A stretch of 64,000 nt of DNA from contig NC_136017.1 in the NCBI RefSeq assembly GCF_048128805.1, positions 10,891,807-10,955,806 on the forward strand, read 5' to 3'. The DNA comes from Centroberyx gerrardi (Eukaryota > Chordata > Actinopteri > Beryciformes > Berycidae). Positions 10,972 to 42,542 of this stretch are shown here, piece after piece. Both the position numbers and the translations under genes were made by a program. A model generated the notes under the pieces. The model was not told where the DNA came from, ran no database searches, and was given only the letters and a program-made list of their open reading frames with translations. Every line of letters starts with the position of its first letter. Position 1 is the stretch's first letter.

Positions 10972-11925
10972 GTGAGTTGCCTCTCCCAAAAAGATGAGCT
11001 TCTCTTCAAGTTTGATGCAATAGCGGATATCCTCGTGTTCGGGCAATTCATTTTTTATAGCTACAATACGATACAAATCAGCTTTGAAGGATGTTCTGCC
11101 ACTAAAGCTATCTGTTTAATCGCATCTTAGACTCCCTCACGCAGTCTTGAGTCATAATTTTCCATAATAATTTGCTATTTGGTGCGAGTAGGCTAATTTA
11201 ATGTTGGCCACATTTTTCTCAGGGTTTCAAAACTTCACATTCAAGTCCAAGACAAGTCTCGACTCGGCTTGTTCCGTTATGTAGACTACACCCACTAGAA
11301 AATGTCAGCCTTTCAACGGGCCACCTTTTCTGACTTGTGAAGATATTTTTTGAATCAATGAAGAAGCATATAACCGGCTAACACCAGTCTGTTGTTGGTC
11401 ACCGCTTGAAACTCTCTGAAAAAAGCCCTTTTGACAGAATAAACGTGTATTTTTTAACGTCTTTCGTCCTGACATGCTATTTGTTTCAATTTGCCGAGGT
11501 TGCAGCTGTGTGCACTATTAAACGGTGGTTACATTACAATATAACGGAAGCCTATTCTCGGCGGGCAAATAGGCTAATTGCTTACTAGCTACAAGTGGGC
11601 ATGTCTTCATCTTGAGCACCACAACCCAAATGTTCAGCGGCCTTCATTAGAGATCCTTCTTGTACTTTATTGCAATTTACATCACGTGGGATGCTATTCA
11701 AGGTGTTATTATGGTGTGGACCGTTTTACTCACTCACATTTTATGATTGTAATCATTGTTCCCCCTTCAGTTACCAAAATTGACTAATTTGTTGATGCTT
11801 TTGTGTTGGATCCTGATGGCATAGCGCCCCATAGTTCTTATATGACCCATTAAATTACTTAAAATCCTATTCTGTGTTGTCTGTTTAAACAGGGTGGTGT
11901 ATAAAAGGGTGGAACCAAATTTCCT

Positions 11926-11960
11926 CTTGAGGACAATAAAGTATTTATCTATCTATCTAG
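11926..11960 (+). repeat. Retroposon tail ending in (TCTA)n
   Basis: TTGAGGACAATAAAGTATTT followed by ATCTATCTATCTA, the usual 3' end of fish LINE/SINE copies, within the 5' UTR intron of radixin. Confidence 0.5.
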
Positions 11961-12210
11961 TGGTGGGGTTGAGTCTTGGTTTTAAGATACAGTACAGGTG
12001 GGTCTAGTCTATAGGGACTAGTACAAGACATTAGGATCAGAGCTGCACACTACTGCAATGCTGCTTCAGTAATACCAAGTGCCAAGTATTGAAAGTATCT
12101 TAAGCATTCAAAAGTCCATACTGGACAGCTGCTTGTCTAACCAGCATTTATCTACAAAAATGTCTGGCAATGTCCAATTTATACAAGTATAACTGTTAGT
12201 GACAAGAGAA

Positions 12211-12420
12211 GGGGCAGCAGGGTGGTACAGTGACTAGGGAGACTGTCCTTCAGCTGGAGTGGAGCACCCAGGTTCAAACCCCTGTGATGACAAGCAGCCG
12301 CTCTGCTGAAGTGTCCTTGAGCAAGACCCTGAATCAGTACCAGATAGGGGTGCTGTTCTGTAGCTGAGCCTGACCTCTGACCTCTCCATAGATGGGGCAA
12401 GTAAAAAGAGATCTTCCCAT
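12211..12420 (+). mobile_element. tRNA-derived SINE with conserved core, copy 1
   Basis: Starts GGGCAGCAGGGTGGTACAGT, has a B-box-like GGTTCAAACCCC and a core CTGAAGTGTCCTTGAGCAAG, which is widespread in fish SINEs. A second copy lies at 21972. Confidence 0.65.
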
Positions 12421-12773
12421 CGGGGATCAGTGGAGTACCACAAGGAAGTTTTGTAGGTGACTAATTTGTACCAGTAGCCTAATTTTCTTCCTAGCACACA
12501 TAGGTTTCAGTGTTCATTGGTGGTGTGATACTTGGTGAGGTACAGTAATGATAGATGAAACTATGTCATTGTGATGATGTCTATGAGAGAGTGCAGGCGA
12601 TCCAGATCTGATTGATGTGGCGTGTCCACATAACAGTAACTCTCAGTTTCCCCGGATCGTTTCAGGATCCTGTTACAGCTCAACGCAGGTCATTACCAAA
12701 CTGTCATTTCAGGCTTCTGTTTCAGCTGAAGTGCACCACAGTGTTGTGACATGTATGTTGGCGGAAAGGCATT

Positions 12774-13204
12774 ATGCCGCGTTCACGTCATATCGGATTT
12801 ACCGGAAATACGAGCTGCCAATTGGGGAAAAAACTGTTCCGTGTCCTAGTGGTGATTACAAATGGGACACATGGGAGTTTTTTGTAGGCTCTGATATCTT
12901 CCACTTTGCATCACAAATTACTGAAGTGTCAATACAGGTGGCAAACATGGCAGGGAATCCACTGATGTCAGAAGTCCAAGGTAGTAGAAATCAAAATCAT
13001 CAATTATATTCACACTAATACAATCAACCCTACTTACGAATAGCAAATAACATCCGCATCCAGTTTGTTTATGGTTGATTTAAAATTCCTAAATAAAAAA
13101 TATGCATGTTCCAATGAGTTAAACATGTGAATGATTCCTAGTTGTAGCAAAGAAATGTCGTTCTGTTTTCTGTTTTCTTCTGACGCCTGACATGAACGCG
13201 GCAT
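12774..13204. mobile_element. MITE with ATGCCGCGTTCA ends
   Basis: Terminal inverted repeats ATGCCGCGTTCACGTCA at 12774-12790 and, on the other strand, ATGCCGCGTTCATGTCA at 13204-13188 (16 of 17 identical). The open frame of 133 codons over part of it has no recognisable domain. Target duplication not clear. Confidence 0.65.
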
Positions 13205-14097
13205 GAGCCTTGAGCACTTCAGCCGATTGGATGAGGAGTAGGTGTGGCCGGAAAGAACAGGGAAGTCTCTGAGAAGACGACTGAACATTCATTGTGTGTG
13301 TTTTTACAAGATGAAGGTTCAGGGACAAAATGAGAGAGGGCACAACAGATAAAAACTTGCAGTCCGATCATTTGTCGCCAAGACAGATCTTTCATTTTGA
13401 TCAAGCATAACTGAGGGTGCCATTTTTACCAGCTCCCATGAGTCATCGTCACATAATGCCGTGACTGTCTTGCACTTCTCTCTTCCACAGTAATTTAAGA
13501 TTATGGTAGTTTCCCCATACACCCTTGCAATAGTTACCGTATGTCCACTCAAGCAAAGTAGAAACGCATGTTGGACTTGGATGTGAAGCCACTTCTATCT
13601 GCCCCTGGCTGTCTTTGGGTTTTGTGCCTTTTAGTTGTTAACAGATTCAGGAATGGGATTGTTTTCAGTTTTTTTTTTTTCCTCTTACAGTTTTTTGGAG
13701 CAGTCTACTCCCATTCATTTCTGTGACAATTCCTCTTTCCTGTCCTCTGAAATCCCCATTCTGTTATTTCCTGCTTTATTCGTTGTTCTGATCACACCAC
13801 CGAATTTAAGGGTTGAATCTTTGGTCCTGATATCAAAGTTGATGATTGAGAAGGAAAATTGCCTGTGTTAATATCTGCCAAATGAAATATTTTCCTCTCT
13901 GGTTGTGTGAAAGATTGATGTGTCCTTGGAATTTGTTACTTGTGAAATAATTTAGTTTTAATGAGAAAAAGAGAATTCTAAAATGCATTTAAATATACAT
14001 ATGCAGATGATCATACTGGTTCACCCATATATATTTTGGGACTTATACCAGGATTTTTGAAAGGCCCAGTGTATTAAATTGTCTCTTTCTCTTTCAG

Positions 14098-14179
14098 GTC
14101 CGGTGACACAGGTGTTGTTGCCGTCCTCTGACGGATTTGTCCTCTCAGCTGTCGGGTGTAAGGAGGAGAGGAAGCAAAG
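14098..14179 (+). other. rdx: 5' UTR part of the radixin ATG exon
   Basis: A pyrimidine-rich acceptor (TCTCTTTCTCTTTCAG) ends at 14097. The exon runs to the donor at 14192 and holds only MPKP as coding sequence, as in vertebrate ERM genes. Confidence 0.75.
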
Positions 14180-33403
<19,224 letters not shown>

Positions 33404-34049
33404 GACCCCCCCCCCCCCTCCCCTACCTCCGCCTCGCTCCCCCCCTCCTTTCCCCATAGGGGCAATTGCTCCCAAACTTCCCCACCCATCGGCCGCTCGC
33501 TTTTCATGGACAACAGATGCTGCCGTCCTTGTAATCCCGCCGCCCGACTCTTCCCCCAAGACTTCCCAACCCACGCGATCTTGAGAAATCCAGAAGGGCG
33601 CGGCTGCCACCTCGTCAATCTTTGCCAAAGTTCTGCCCACATATCCACTCCAAAAGCGTCGGATGTCTCCCAGATACGGAGCTGCCTACGCATCGCGCCA
33701 CTCTGAACATGCAAATTATTGTCGTACTGCAGAGAACAACCATCATTATGCTTGTTAACCTCAAGCGCAGGGGAAAAGAGAAACTGTAAAACCAAAATGG
33801 AAACGATTTGGAAATTTTTTTTTTAGTTTTTTTTTTTTAAAGCAAACACGGCCATCGGAAGCTATTTTTGTTTGTTTTCGCTTGTATGCAAAGCTTTAGT
33901 ATTATCCCATGTCTTCAGTTAAAAATGATTTCCTGTATTCTTTTTTTTAAAGTTCTTTTCCTCTGCTGTTTTTTGACTCGTTTTATCGATGCCCTGTTCT
34001 TTTTAGTTGTCTGTTGTACACGGTGAGGTGGGGTTGGTCCCAGGCCAGG

Positions 34050-34055
34050 AATAAA
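34050..34055 (+). terminator. rdx: Proximal poly(A) signal AATAAA, radixin
   Basis: AATAAA in CCAGGAATAAAGGCTTGAG, followed by a GTTTGGGG segment and a T-rich stretch. Confidence 0.55.
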
Positions 34056-34583
34056 GGCTTGAGTTTGGGGATGAATTAGGTCTTTGTCATTTTCACTCTG
34101 TTGTTGTTGAGTGGAGAAGCGCCACTTCGTTACATCATGTCCGAACATCTCAAATCATGCTCGATATGCTAACGCTTTAGTATCCGTGAGTCATTAGAGA
34201 GCTGGTTGGGGTCATTTGACTCTCAATTCAATCAATTCAAACTGTATTTTGAAAGTGGAATTTATAGGATTATATAAAAATGATATTGCAATCTTTCTCA
34301 GTAGTTTCATTTTAGACTGAATATCAGGAACAGCAGCGGCATTTTCAACTTTTGACGGAAATCCTTTTTGTGAATTGATTTGAAGTAAAAGTGAATTGAC
34401 CCTTGAAGGGAAGGAGCCACCCGACTTGTCACACGGCAGGTTTTGATGAATGAATGTAGCAAAGGTAACAAAGGGAAACCAGTGTTTTCACATGTAGAGG
34501 TGATGAGATAGCGTGCAATGAGGTTGTGCCACTGAGCTATCGCCCTCGAGCTGAAAAGTGTTATGAAGATAAGCTAATTGATT

Positions 34584-34617
<34 letters not shown>

Positions 34618-34764
34618 TTCACCACCTGCATCCCAATGTTTCACGCCCAGTCACCATAGATGGTTTTCTCTGCCTGCCAGCTCACAAAGGAACCCAGGGA
34701 TTTTAGACGGACGGACAGACAGACAGACAAGCGCCATGTCCGGGCTGTTCGTCTGTCCATCCAA

Positions 34765-34798
<34 letters not shown>

Positions 34799-36457
34799 CT
34801 GTGGAAGCTGAGGCCTGGCACCTCTCTGGCTGGGGAGCTTATGAAAACATCAGTCCTCGACCCGGGACAAATCTCTACCTCAGTACTGTTAGCATGGTGA
34901 CTGACCAGTCAAACACTCTCCCCCCCCCCCTCCTCCACCAAATAAAAAGAAAAGAACAAAAAAAGTTGTGAATGATGAATGATGCAGTGAGTTGATGTTA
35001 CGTTCTTGGGCGATGCTCCTGGGCAGGCGAAGTCGTGTTGGAGCTCAGCCTTGAGCTGCTTTGTGGCTTTACGTTGGTAAAGGATTTCAAGAGAATGTTT
35101 CTGTTTATGTAAGACGCACCTCCAAATTATGGTAGAAGTGATTTCTAGTGTGAGCGAGAGGTGTGATTTGTTACGTTTTGAAGCTAGTTGTTACACATTG
35201 GCCTCTCCTGCTCCTGACCTTGCTCAGTTGTTTTGGTTCAATCCCACACTGTCCATCCAATTCCTTGTACTGTTTGTCCAGGAAATTTCCCAAATGGCGA
35301 GGAAGGTAAAATACGAATTCTGCTGCGAATGTGACTGTGCACCACGCACTTCAAGCACTGAAGTTGGTATGGGATTACAGCAGGTTATGGAGACATTAGA
35401 TACGTTTTGTGGTTCTCTGTCTGGGTCCTGTGAAGCTTTTGGAGTTGTGAGGTGTTGCTGGTGACCGGCTGGGCTCACAGAACCATTTGGACTCAAGACT
35501 CAGCTTCTAAAAGAAAGCTTTCCCGTAAAATAATTTTTAAAAAACGCCTTCGTCTGCTCAGAAATGGCAGACCCACCAATGGATTGTTTGGGACTGAGAG
35601 ACTTGTGATTCGGTACAGGGGGTCAAGGGAAAGTAGGACGTTCCGTGTTCTTGATCTGACGGGACATTTCCTGTGCGGGACCTCTGTTATTGAATCCTGC
35701 AACTCTCTTTTCCAGAAGCAAGTGGACAACAGGCCAATTTCCCCCCTCAAATCTGTCATATTTTCTCATTTAACTGCATCCTTTATGCTCAGACAACAAA
35801 TTGACTCCGCCTTTTGCGGGGTGGAAAAATAATGTTCCAAGGTGCATTTTTTTGACATGAGTGAACCTCAAGTTTCCTTTTTTTTATTTTTATTTGCAAC
35901 ATGATGAAATATGTTCATGGTATTATTTGTTATGCTAATACTTGACAGCTGGTGTTGGTTGATATTTTTTAAATGGCCAGAGTTTTAAAAGTTAAAGCAC
36001 TTGTATGAGACGCGACACTGAAGCCTGCCTTTTGCGTTTGAATCCACAGAGTGTCCATTGTCCGAAGGGTTGTGTTTGCCATAGCAGGTGAATAATTATC
36101 CTGTGCTTCCGACTCATATTTTTGTATTGTGTTCAAAGACCTTAAACCAGAGGCGCGCATCGGTAGACTGGGCAGCTTCATTGGAGGGGAAAACTCTTCT
36201 CGACATGCACGCACCCCCAAACAACCCCCCCCCCCACCCCAGATCCAGGCTTTACGGCTTCAGTTAGAGTCTGAAGGTTTTTGAGTATTGTTGGCCTGCC
36301 TGTCCCCTCCAATGAAGGCAGCGTCCGTGATGATGCCCGCTCTGGCACCAGCTGTCACGTTTTGCCGTTGAGTTTTTTTTTTTTTTCCTTATGTTCATGT
36401 TAGTGTTCTTTAAGATAGAAAGCACAGATGGATTGCAGTCCATTCCATTGGTTCACA

Positions 36458-36463
36458 AATAAA
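36458..36463 (+). terminator. rdx: Distal poly(A) signal AATAAA, radixin
   Basis: AATAAA in CACAAATAAAAGTTTC, followed by GCGTGTGTTTGGG. This is a well-formed signal, but continuity with radixin transcription is inferred. Confidence 0.45.
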
Positions 36464-37340
36464 AGTTTCAAATTTTGAGCGTGTGTTTGGGAAACGTTTG
36501 TGCTTTTTTCATGTCACTGCTGTTCCACACACTTTTGGCACCGTTTCAGGTCAAAGAAAATTCAAATTGTGTGCTGCAAGGCAAAATTTTGTTTTAAGCT
36601 GCAGGTACCACAAATCAAATAACAAGTTCAAATAATAATTGTTCAAATAACAAGTTTACAGAGTTACCAATACCAAGATGACATTCAGTGAGTTATTTTT
36701 TCATGTAAAAAAAAATGGAAATTGTACACTCCAAATTTACATCAGACTGTTTCTGACATATTCATGATGTGTAAAGTTCATCTGGCCAACTCTACAGTGT
36801 CCTCATTCAAAACAGGCTGCGAGCAAAAAGACGGCAAACAATATCTGCATACTGAAGAGAAAAGGCAAATATGTGGCAAGCTTTCACCTCACATGGCTCT
36901 GTTCAATTTAGGAAATAATGCAAATTATAAGTAACAAACAGCAAGAGGGAAAGAGAACTCAGTACCATGCATAAGTATTATGGCTTAAGTATTATAAGTA
37001 TTATGGCTATTATTAAGCCTAAAACCAGCCATAAAATTAAAAAAAGATACTGACTGAAGTGTCTGAAATTGTAATCAATAGCCCCAAAACTGACAAAAAA
37101 TAAGATTTATTGTTAGTTCTAGTCTTGGCTTAGTCAAAGCTGAAATGAGAGTTGAATAAAGGACAGGACCATCTACAATTTTTATAGTTTTGAAGATCCA
37201 GAGAGAAAAGAGTTCAGTGACAGTTCATGTTGCATATGTGCCAAGATTGAAGAGTTTACACAGCTTCGGGTGTGTGTTTGCACATTGACTGTTACAATAT
37301 GAACGCAGGCTTAGTTAGTTAAGTGATGTGTGTTTGAAGG

Positions 37341-37378
<38 letters not shown>

Positions 37379-37719
37379 GCCTAACAAGGAGAAAGGTAAG
37401 AGAAAACCAAACTTGATATGTAAAAGTGTGTTATTTCCACTTTGTATTATAAGTTTCCTTCTACTCAGTGAGGATGAGTTGACTTGATTTGGAGAAGATG
37501 AGCCGACTGTGCAGCGAAGATTCATGTACATAGAGATACATTTTATTTGTTCATCATGTTGCCTTTGAGCTGCAACTTCCAACTCCTGCTGTAAGCGTTT
37601 GTATCCTGATCCCGACCCATGTCGCCTGATTATTGGATTTCCACTGAAGATCAGGCTGCTGATGTTCTGCAGCAAATACTGACAAGCCCACCAGTTAGGA
37701 CACACCTAAGATATGCCCA

Positions 37720-37755
<36 letters not shown>

Positions 37756-38486
37756 TGTCTATTCATTCATTTTTGAAACATTCAGACAAAAAAATTTAAA
37801 AAAAAGATAAATGATTTTGTCTTGATACAAACTCCTCAAATCATTCAACATCAAATTGAATGTTAGTTTTCTTCATATACCTTTTTCCTTGTCTTATTTC
37901 TGAACCACTTTGCAACATCTCTGCACTTTCAGGCTTGATAAAAACTATTTTTGGTAACTATGATTTAAATTCAAAGCACAGGGGAGCAGAAAATCAAGGA
38001 CAATTTTCTCTGTATGTCACATGAAAAAAAACTATGATATTGAAATAATCCTACCGAATAAACTGTTATTTCCACAGGAAAATATCAAATTGGAAAATAA
38101 TATTTTAACCACAGAGGAAGTTCAAAATGTTCCAATATCACAGGATTCTCTGATTAGTTTTGGAAACTAAAATTGGGATACATAATTATACATGATTAAC
38201 TGAGCGGCCCTAAACCACAGTGTGAATTTCAAAGGACACCACATGTTGTGTAACAGTTTTCTCTTTAATGAACAGTCACAATTACAGTTGGGAATATGTT
38301 ACAATGCTCATTCAGTTAGTTCAGTTCAGTTTAGTTATTCTACTGGCAAAATACAAATACTGTTTGAAAGGATTTTCAGTGGCTTGTAAAGCATTGTAAT
38401 ATCTAAGTAAAAGTAAGTCATCATACTGTATTTCATAATAAATATCAGTAATGTTGAATTCACATCAGAATGAAGAGTCAGTTTTA

Positions 38487-38620
38487 GTTGGGGTTGAAAA
38501 TTCAGTGTTGAATTAACATTGAATTAATGCGGATAATTGGTGGTTATTCCAACATTGAAGAGGCAACATTGAATCATTGATTGATTGCCTACATTGCCTT
38601 TACATTGCTTTTTTTTCTGT
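38487..38620. repeat. Degenerate (CA)ACATTGAAT repeat block 1
   Basis: Several copies of motifs such as AACATTGAATTAAT and CAACATTGAATCATTG. Similar motifs in block 2 (40105-40225) suggest one element family or two ends of one element. Confidence 0.45.
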
Positions 38621-39329
38621 ATTGAAATTTGAAGGTTCCCTCTCATGTTGTTCAAACACACAAGAAGAAACTAATGCTTAAGCCCAAATTTAATTTCTGA
38701 GAATTTCTTGGTCCATCATTTGGAATATTTTCAGTGCACAGACATAAACATGATGATGGAATACTGACAGCAATATCAGGCTGATCAATGATCTGTTATT
38801 TTGCAGTGTTAACACCTAGGCTACATAGAATAGTATTTTATGTAAGAATTTGATAAAAGTGGTTGTCATTTGCACAGTGAGTCCAAAGTGCAACACACTG
38901 ACACTGTTAAAGTCCCCTGGAGTAAATGTTTGGTTTGACATCCAGCGATGAGACGAAACTGAAATGATCAAGAGTTCTTTGGGATTGTAGTTCACATCCT
39001 CAGTTCTAACCTTAAAATATTTTCTTATTTCTTATTATCCAGAGACTTTTAGAGAACAAGTTCAGAAGCTGAGCCTGCGGAGATAAGTAGATACACAAAG
39101 TTGCTGAGGTCTTGTCTTTGATACCAGCCAGTATCTAGAGGACAGACTGAACAGCTCTTGGAAAACAAGCTCTGAAGCAACATGACCCAGTGGCTCAAGG
39201 TGAAGGACAGCTGTCAGCATGCTTTGATGTTTTGGGTTTAAGGGTTAAGTCCAGTTTAGGTAGAAACTTTTCAAAGCCAACAGCCCAAGTAAAGATTGAA
39301 TTAATTAATCGTCTCATCTGAGAACAAGA

Positions 39330-39740
39330 GAATGTGCGACCGTGATTCGATTCCCTCTCCACCGCCAGTAACTGGAGCACCATTCCCACTGCGGTGGGTG
39401 AGGGGGGGGCCGTGTCCCCCCTGACTTTCCAGTAAACCAGTGTGTTTACCAGTCAGATTAAAGACACTGCAGACTGGTTTTAACAAGACATTTCTTTTAC
39501 ATCAGGGACTGAACCAACACTCAGACTGTCAGACAGTGAAGGATAAACCAGCTGCTCATCCTGCTGAGCTACTTCTGAGTTTAGATGAACTAACCTTCAT
39601 CATTTATTTCTACAAGAGTTCATACTGCTGACAACAATAACATGGAAACACTTAAGTGTGAGAGGGCTGAGAGTCAAACCAACAACCTTCTACATGACAA
39701 GCATCTACTTATCTCTCTGAGCTATAGCCAAGGACTTCCT
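39330..39740. repeat. Cluster of tRNA-like (SINE head) units
   Basis: On the minus strand, an A-box-like TAGCTCAGCAGG with B-box-like GGTTCAGTCCC (39575-39504) and TAGCTCAGAGAG with GGTTTGACTC (39724-39670). On the plus strand, GATTCGATTCCC at about 39343. Arms do not pair as true tRNAs, so they look like SINE heads. Confidence 0.45.
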
Positions 39741-39892
39741 CCATCTCATTCATCATCTTATTTAATAAGTGCTCAAACTGCTAATGATTAGGCGTATGAT
39801 TGCATCTCTGAACAACAACCACATAGCTTGTACCTTCATTCATCAGCTTATACAGTAATTGTTGTTGTTACATGATGTGAACATGAACCAGC

Positions 39893-40020
39893 ATCCTGGT
39901 GCATTAGAGACATCCTGGGTTTGAATCTGGCCTGGTACCTCCATCGCATGTCATCCCCCTCTCCCTTCTAAGTTTTCCTATCTCTATTTTTAACTGTCAA
40001 ACAAGGGAGGGAGAAAAAGC
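39893..40020 (+). mobile_element. tRNA-derived SINE, fish type
   Basis: B-box-like GGGTTTGAATCTGGCC followed by GCATGTCATCCCCCTCTCCC and an AACTGTCAAACAA tail, the same order as in the copy at 54866. Confidence 0.55.
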
Positions 40021-40104
40021 CCCCAAAAGAATCTGCTGTGCATAAAGCAGGATACATTTTATAGTGTTTCAATGAATTGATGATGTTTGTGTTGTGTTTT
40101 CAAT

Positions 40105-40225
40105 GTTGTATCAACATTATTTCAGGGTGCATCAATGCTATATTTCAACGTTGATTCAATGTTAGTTGCGTTGATGCATTAACATTGATTCTACATTGAT
40201 ACAATGTCAGTTTGCTGTCCGGGAT
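40105..40225. repeat. Degenerate CAATGTTGATTC repeat block 2
   Basis: Repeated TTCAATGTTGTATCAACATT, AACGTTGATTCAATGTT and ACATTGATACAATGTC motifs, each nearly palindromic, ending in TTTGCTGTCCGGG, which resembles a DNA transposon end. Confidence 0.5.
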
Positions 40226-40888
40226 GCAATCCAAAACAACATGCTCAGCTCCACTTTAAATTTCCACTGAGTGATGAACCTTTGGAGTAATACTCAATCA
40301 TTAAAGAAAACAGGATAGCATTCCTACTTGACTCTTTATTGCCAGCGGCAAAACATTACAGTTAAACGGGGGTGCTGTACTGAAGTCATTATTAATTGAC
40401 ATATGAAATAAAAGATTAATGAGCAGAGAAATAAGCCAGTTTTGTGTACAGAGAGTTCAGCCTAGAATGATCTCAACAGCTAGCACCACGCCACAATAAC
40501 AGCGAGGGAAACTTACAGGACAGAAACACAGCTATAAACAAATTAAACACGCAGAAACATGCAGAAAACAAATCAAACAAATCAAAACATGCATAACAGT
40601 TAGCTGAACATAGTTCAGAGTATTGGATGTGTCATAAGCACAATGCCATGAAGAGGCATTACTTTGGGCCCACGCTCAGGTCCCACACTGACACACAGTG
40701 CCAGGAGGCCAGAGCGAAGGCGCTTCTTCAATACACAAAAAGGTTCTCTCTCACCAGCAGCACGTGTTGTTGCACAATTACTAATCTCTTGTACAATGTG
40801 GCACGTCTGAGTTTGGAAAGAAACCAATGGGCTGTACGTCGCTGGCTTGTGATGAATTGTACAACGAGCTCACTCAATAGATCTTACT

Positions 40889-41293
40889 CCCACGGTGGCC
40901 ATTTTGAACTTGCATACCACTCAGCCCAGAAGAGCCGGTACAGCTAAGCTACGTGCTACTGTTGTTTACCAAGATGCAAATTGATTTTTTTCAGATTCCC
41001 CACTGAAACACCTAGTGGAAATGAATCTCAAGAATCCAGAGGGATACAGGTTCACATTTTAAGGTAAAATATTTGGCCCACTATAGCTAGCTATCAGAAT
41101 CTACCCTAGGTACCTAGCTAACTTTCCTGCTAAATTCAAGCAATTGTTGTAGTTGTTATTAATTAATTAATTAACTAGTTAATTGCTAGCTAATTTGATG
41201 ACTCTTAGGTAAACCCGAGTCTTCCCTTATGTGTTGAAGTAACAACAGTTTTAAATCTTCTGGGTGATGTAAGTTCAAAATGGCCGCCATGGG
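40889..41293. repeat. Inverted repeat pair around a THAP-like peptide fragment
   Basis: Arms of 27 bases at 40889-40915 and 41293-41267 match at 24 positions and share CGGCCATTTTGAACTT-like sequence. Between them a short frame near 40958-41070 reads CYCCLPRCKLIFFRFPTE, reminiscent of the start of a THAP zinc finger. It is too short to call a gene. Confidence 0.4.
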
Positions 41294-41976
41294 AACAAGC
41301 TCTACACCTCAGATGTAGCACTGAACCCAAATATAAACCTTACCCATGTAACAGGGTTGGGGTCTGTCCACTCAATTCAGTGTAAATGGAAACAAAATAT
41401 CGGTTAATGATAGAATACTAATTCATTTCTTTCACGCATAGGCTATATAAAGTTTTCTAATTTTTGTATTTTGAAGAATATCCACTTCCTGATTGGAGGG
41501 GTTGAGAACAATAGTTATGTGTTGAAAAATGAATTGACCCCAACCTCGCTGTAAAAAACCTTTGTCATTCACTTCTCTCTTCATAGAGGCAGGTTGTAAT
41601 GCAGTAGGATGTCTGCCACCAGCAAACCACATTTCTCACACATCATTTAATTTGAGCTCCTTTAGGATATAAGCCAGCCTCAAACCCTAGCGCAGATAAA
41701 GAAGTTGTAATACCTAAACAAAGTAGGCAGACAACTCCTTTTGTTTCATCACATATTGAAAATAATTGTCTCAAAGCTATTTCCACAAGATAAAACGTTG
41801 GAACATCTCGATTGGAACATAACTGTTGTCAATGCACTTCATCATATAGCAATACATCAACAGTGATTGATAAATACGGATCAACAAGTCCATGTACTGT
41901 ATATAACATCAGCGACTTAGTTAATGATACAATTTGTATCAAACAAGGTTTTTCTCTGTCTAGCATGGATTCAGCT

Positions 41977-42106
41977 GGGATCTGCTACAGACAGCAGTGG
42001 ACGCTGTCGGCCAAAAGCACAGCGGGGCATCCCTTAAATATATTTACAGTACATACATAGGTTTTATTTACTGACGTGGAAATGTGCCCTGTCTGTAGCA
42101 GATACC
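41977..42106. repeat. 18-base inverted repeat, 94-base spacer
   Basis: GGGATCTGCTACAGACAG at 41977-41994 pairs with CTGTCTGTAGCAGATACC at 42089-42106, 17 of 18 positions. Confidence 0.75.
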
Positions 42107-42366
42107 AGAGTTGACCCAAAATAAAGGGCCAGAGAGAGATAAAGAGAGCGAGAGATAGAGATACAGAGAAAGAGAGAGAGAGAGAGAGATGTCCCTTACT
42201 AAAACTAAGGTACACACGACAGGGTCACCCATCTCTACAGCTACGACTGTGACCAAAATACTGACGTCATCTCAAATAAGACGACTATCATTCAGACACC
42301 TATTATTACCATCATGAAAAAACACAAACAGCAGCACAAGACACACAAAGAGATTGATATAATACA

Positions 42367-42542
42367 CAGACCTTGGTCAAATAGTAGTTTCAAATCATTG
42401 TTAGCATTTGTTTTACGGAGTACCGGATGGGAGGTTTGCCACAAAAAGTTTAGACAATCATAGGAAAATATTCGAAAGTCATTTTGGAATACTAGACAAA
42501 CCCACTAATAAATATTTGCAAATACTATTTGACTCAGGTCTG
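42367..42542. mobile_element. MITE, family A, best-preserved ends
   Basis: CAGACCTTGGTCAAATAGTA at the left and, inverted at the right, CAGACCTGAGTCAAATAGTA. Length 176 bases, no coding sequence. Confidence 0.7.

Larger units (their letters stand above)
33404..36480 (+). other. rdx: Radixin 3' UTR (short and long forms possible)
   Basis: Starts with a C-run after the TGA. One AATAAA at 34050-34055 would give a 650-base UTR, another at 36458-36463 a 3.1 kb UTR. GT tracts lie at 34585-34614 and 34769-34796. No ORF with recognisable features. Confidence 0.5.

Noticed and set aside
12617-13018. Plus-strand frame of 133 codons
   Set aside because: Overlaps a MITE with inverted ends; no domain recognised.
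39504-39575. Possible true tRNA gene on the minus strand
   Set aside because: A- and B-box words are present but acceptor and anticodon arms do not pair by eye; a SINE head is more likely.
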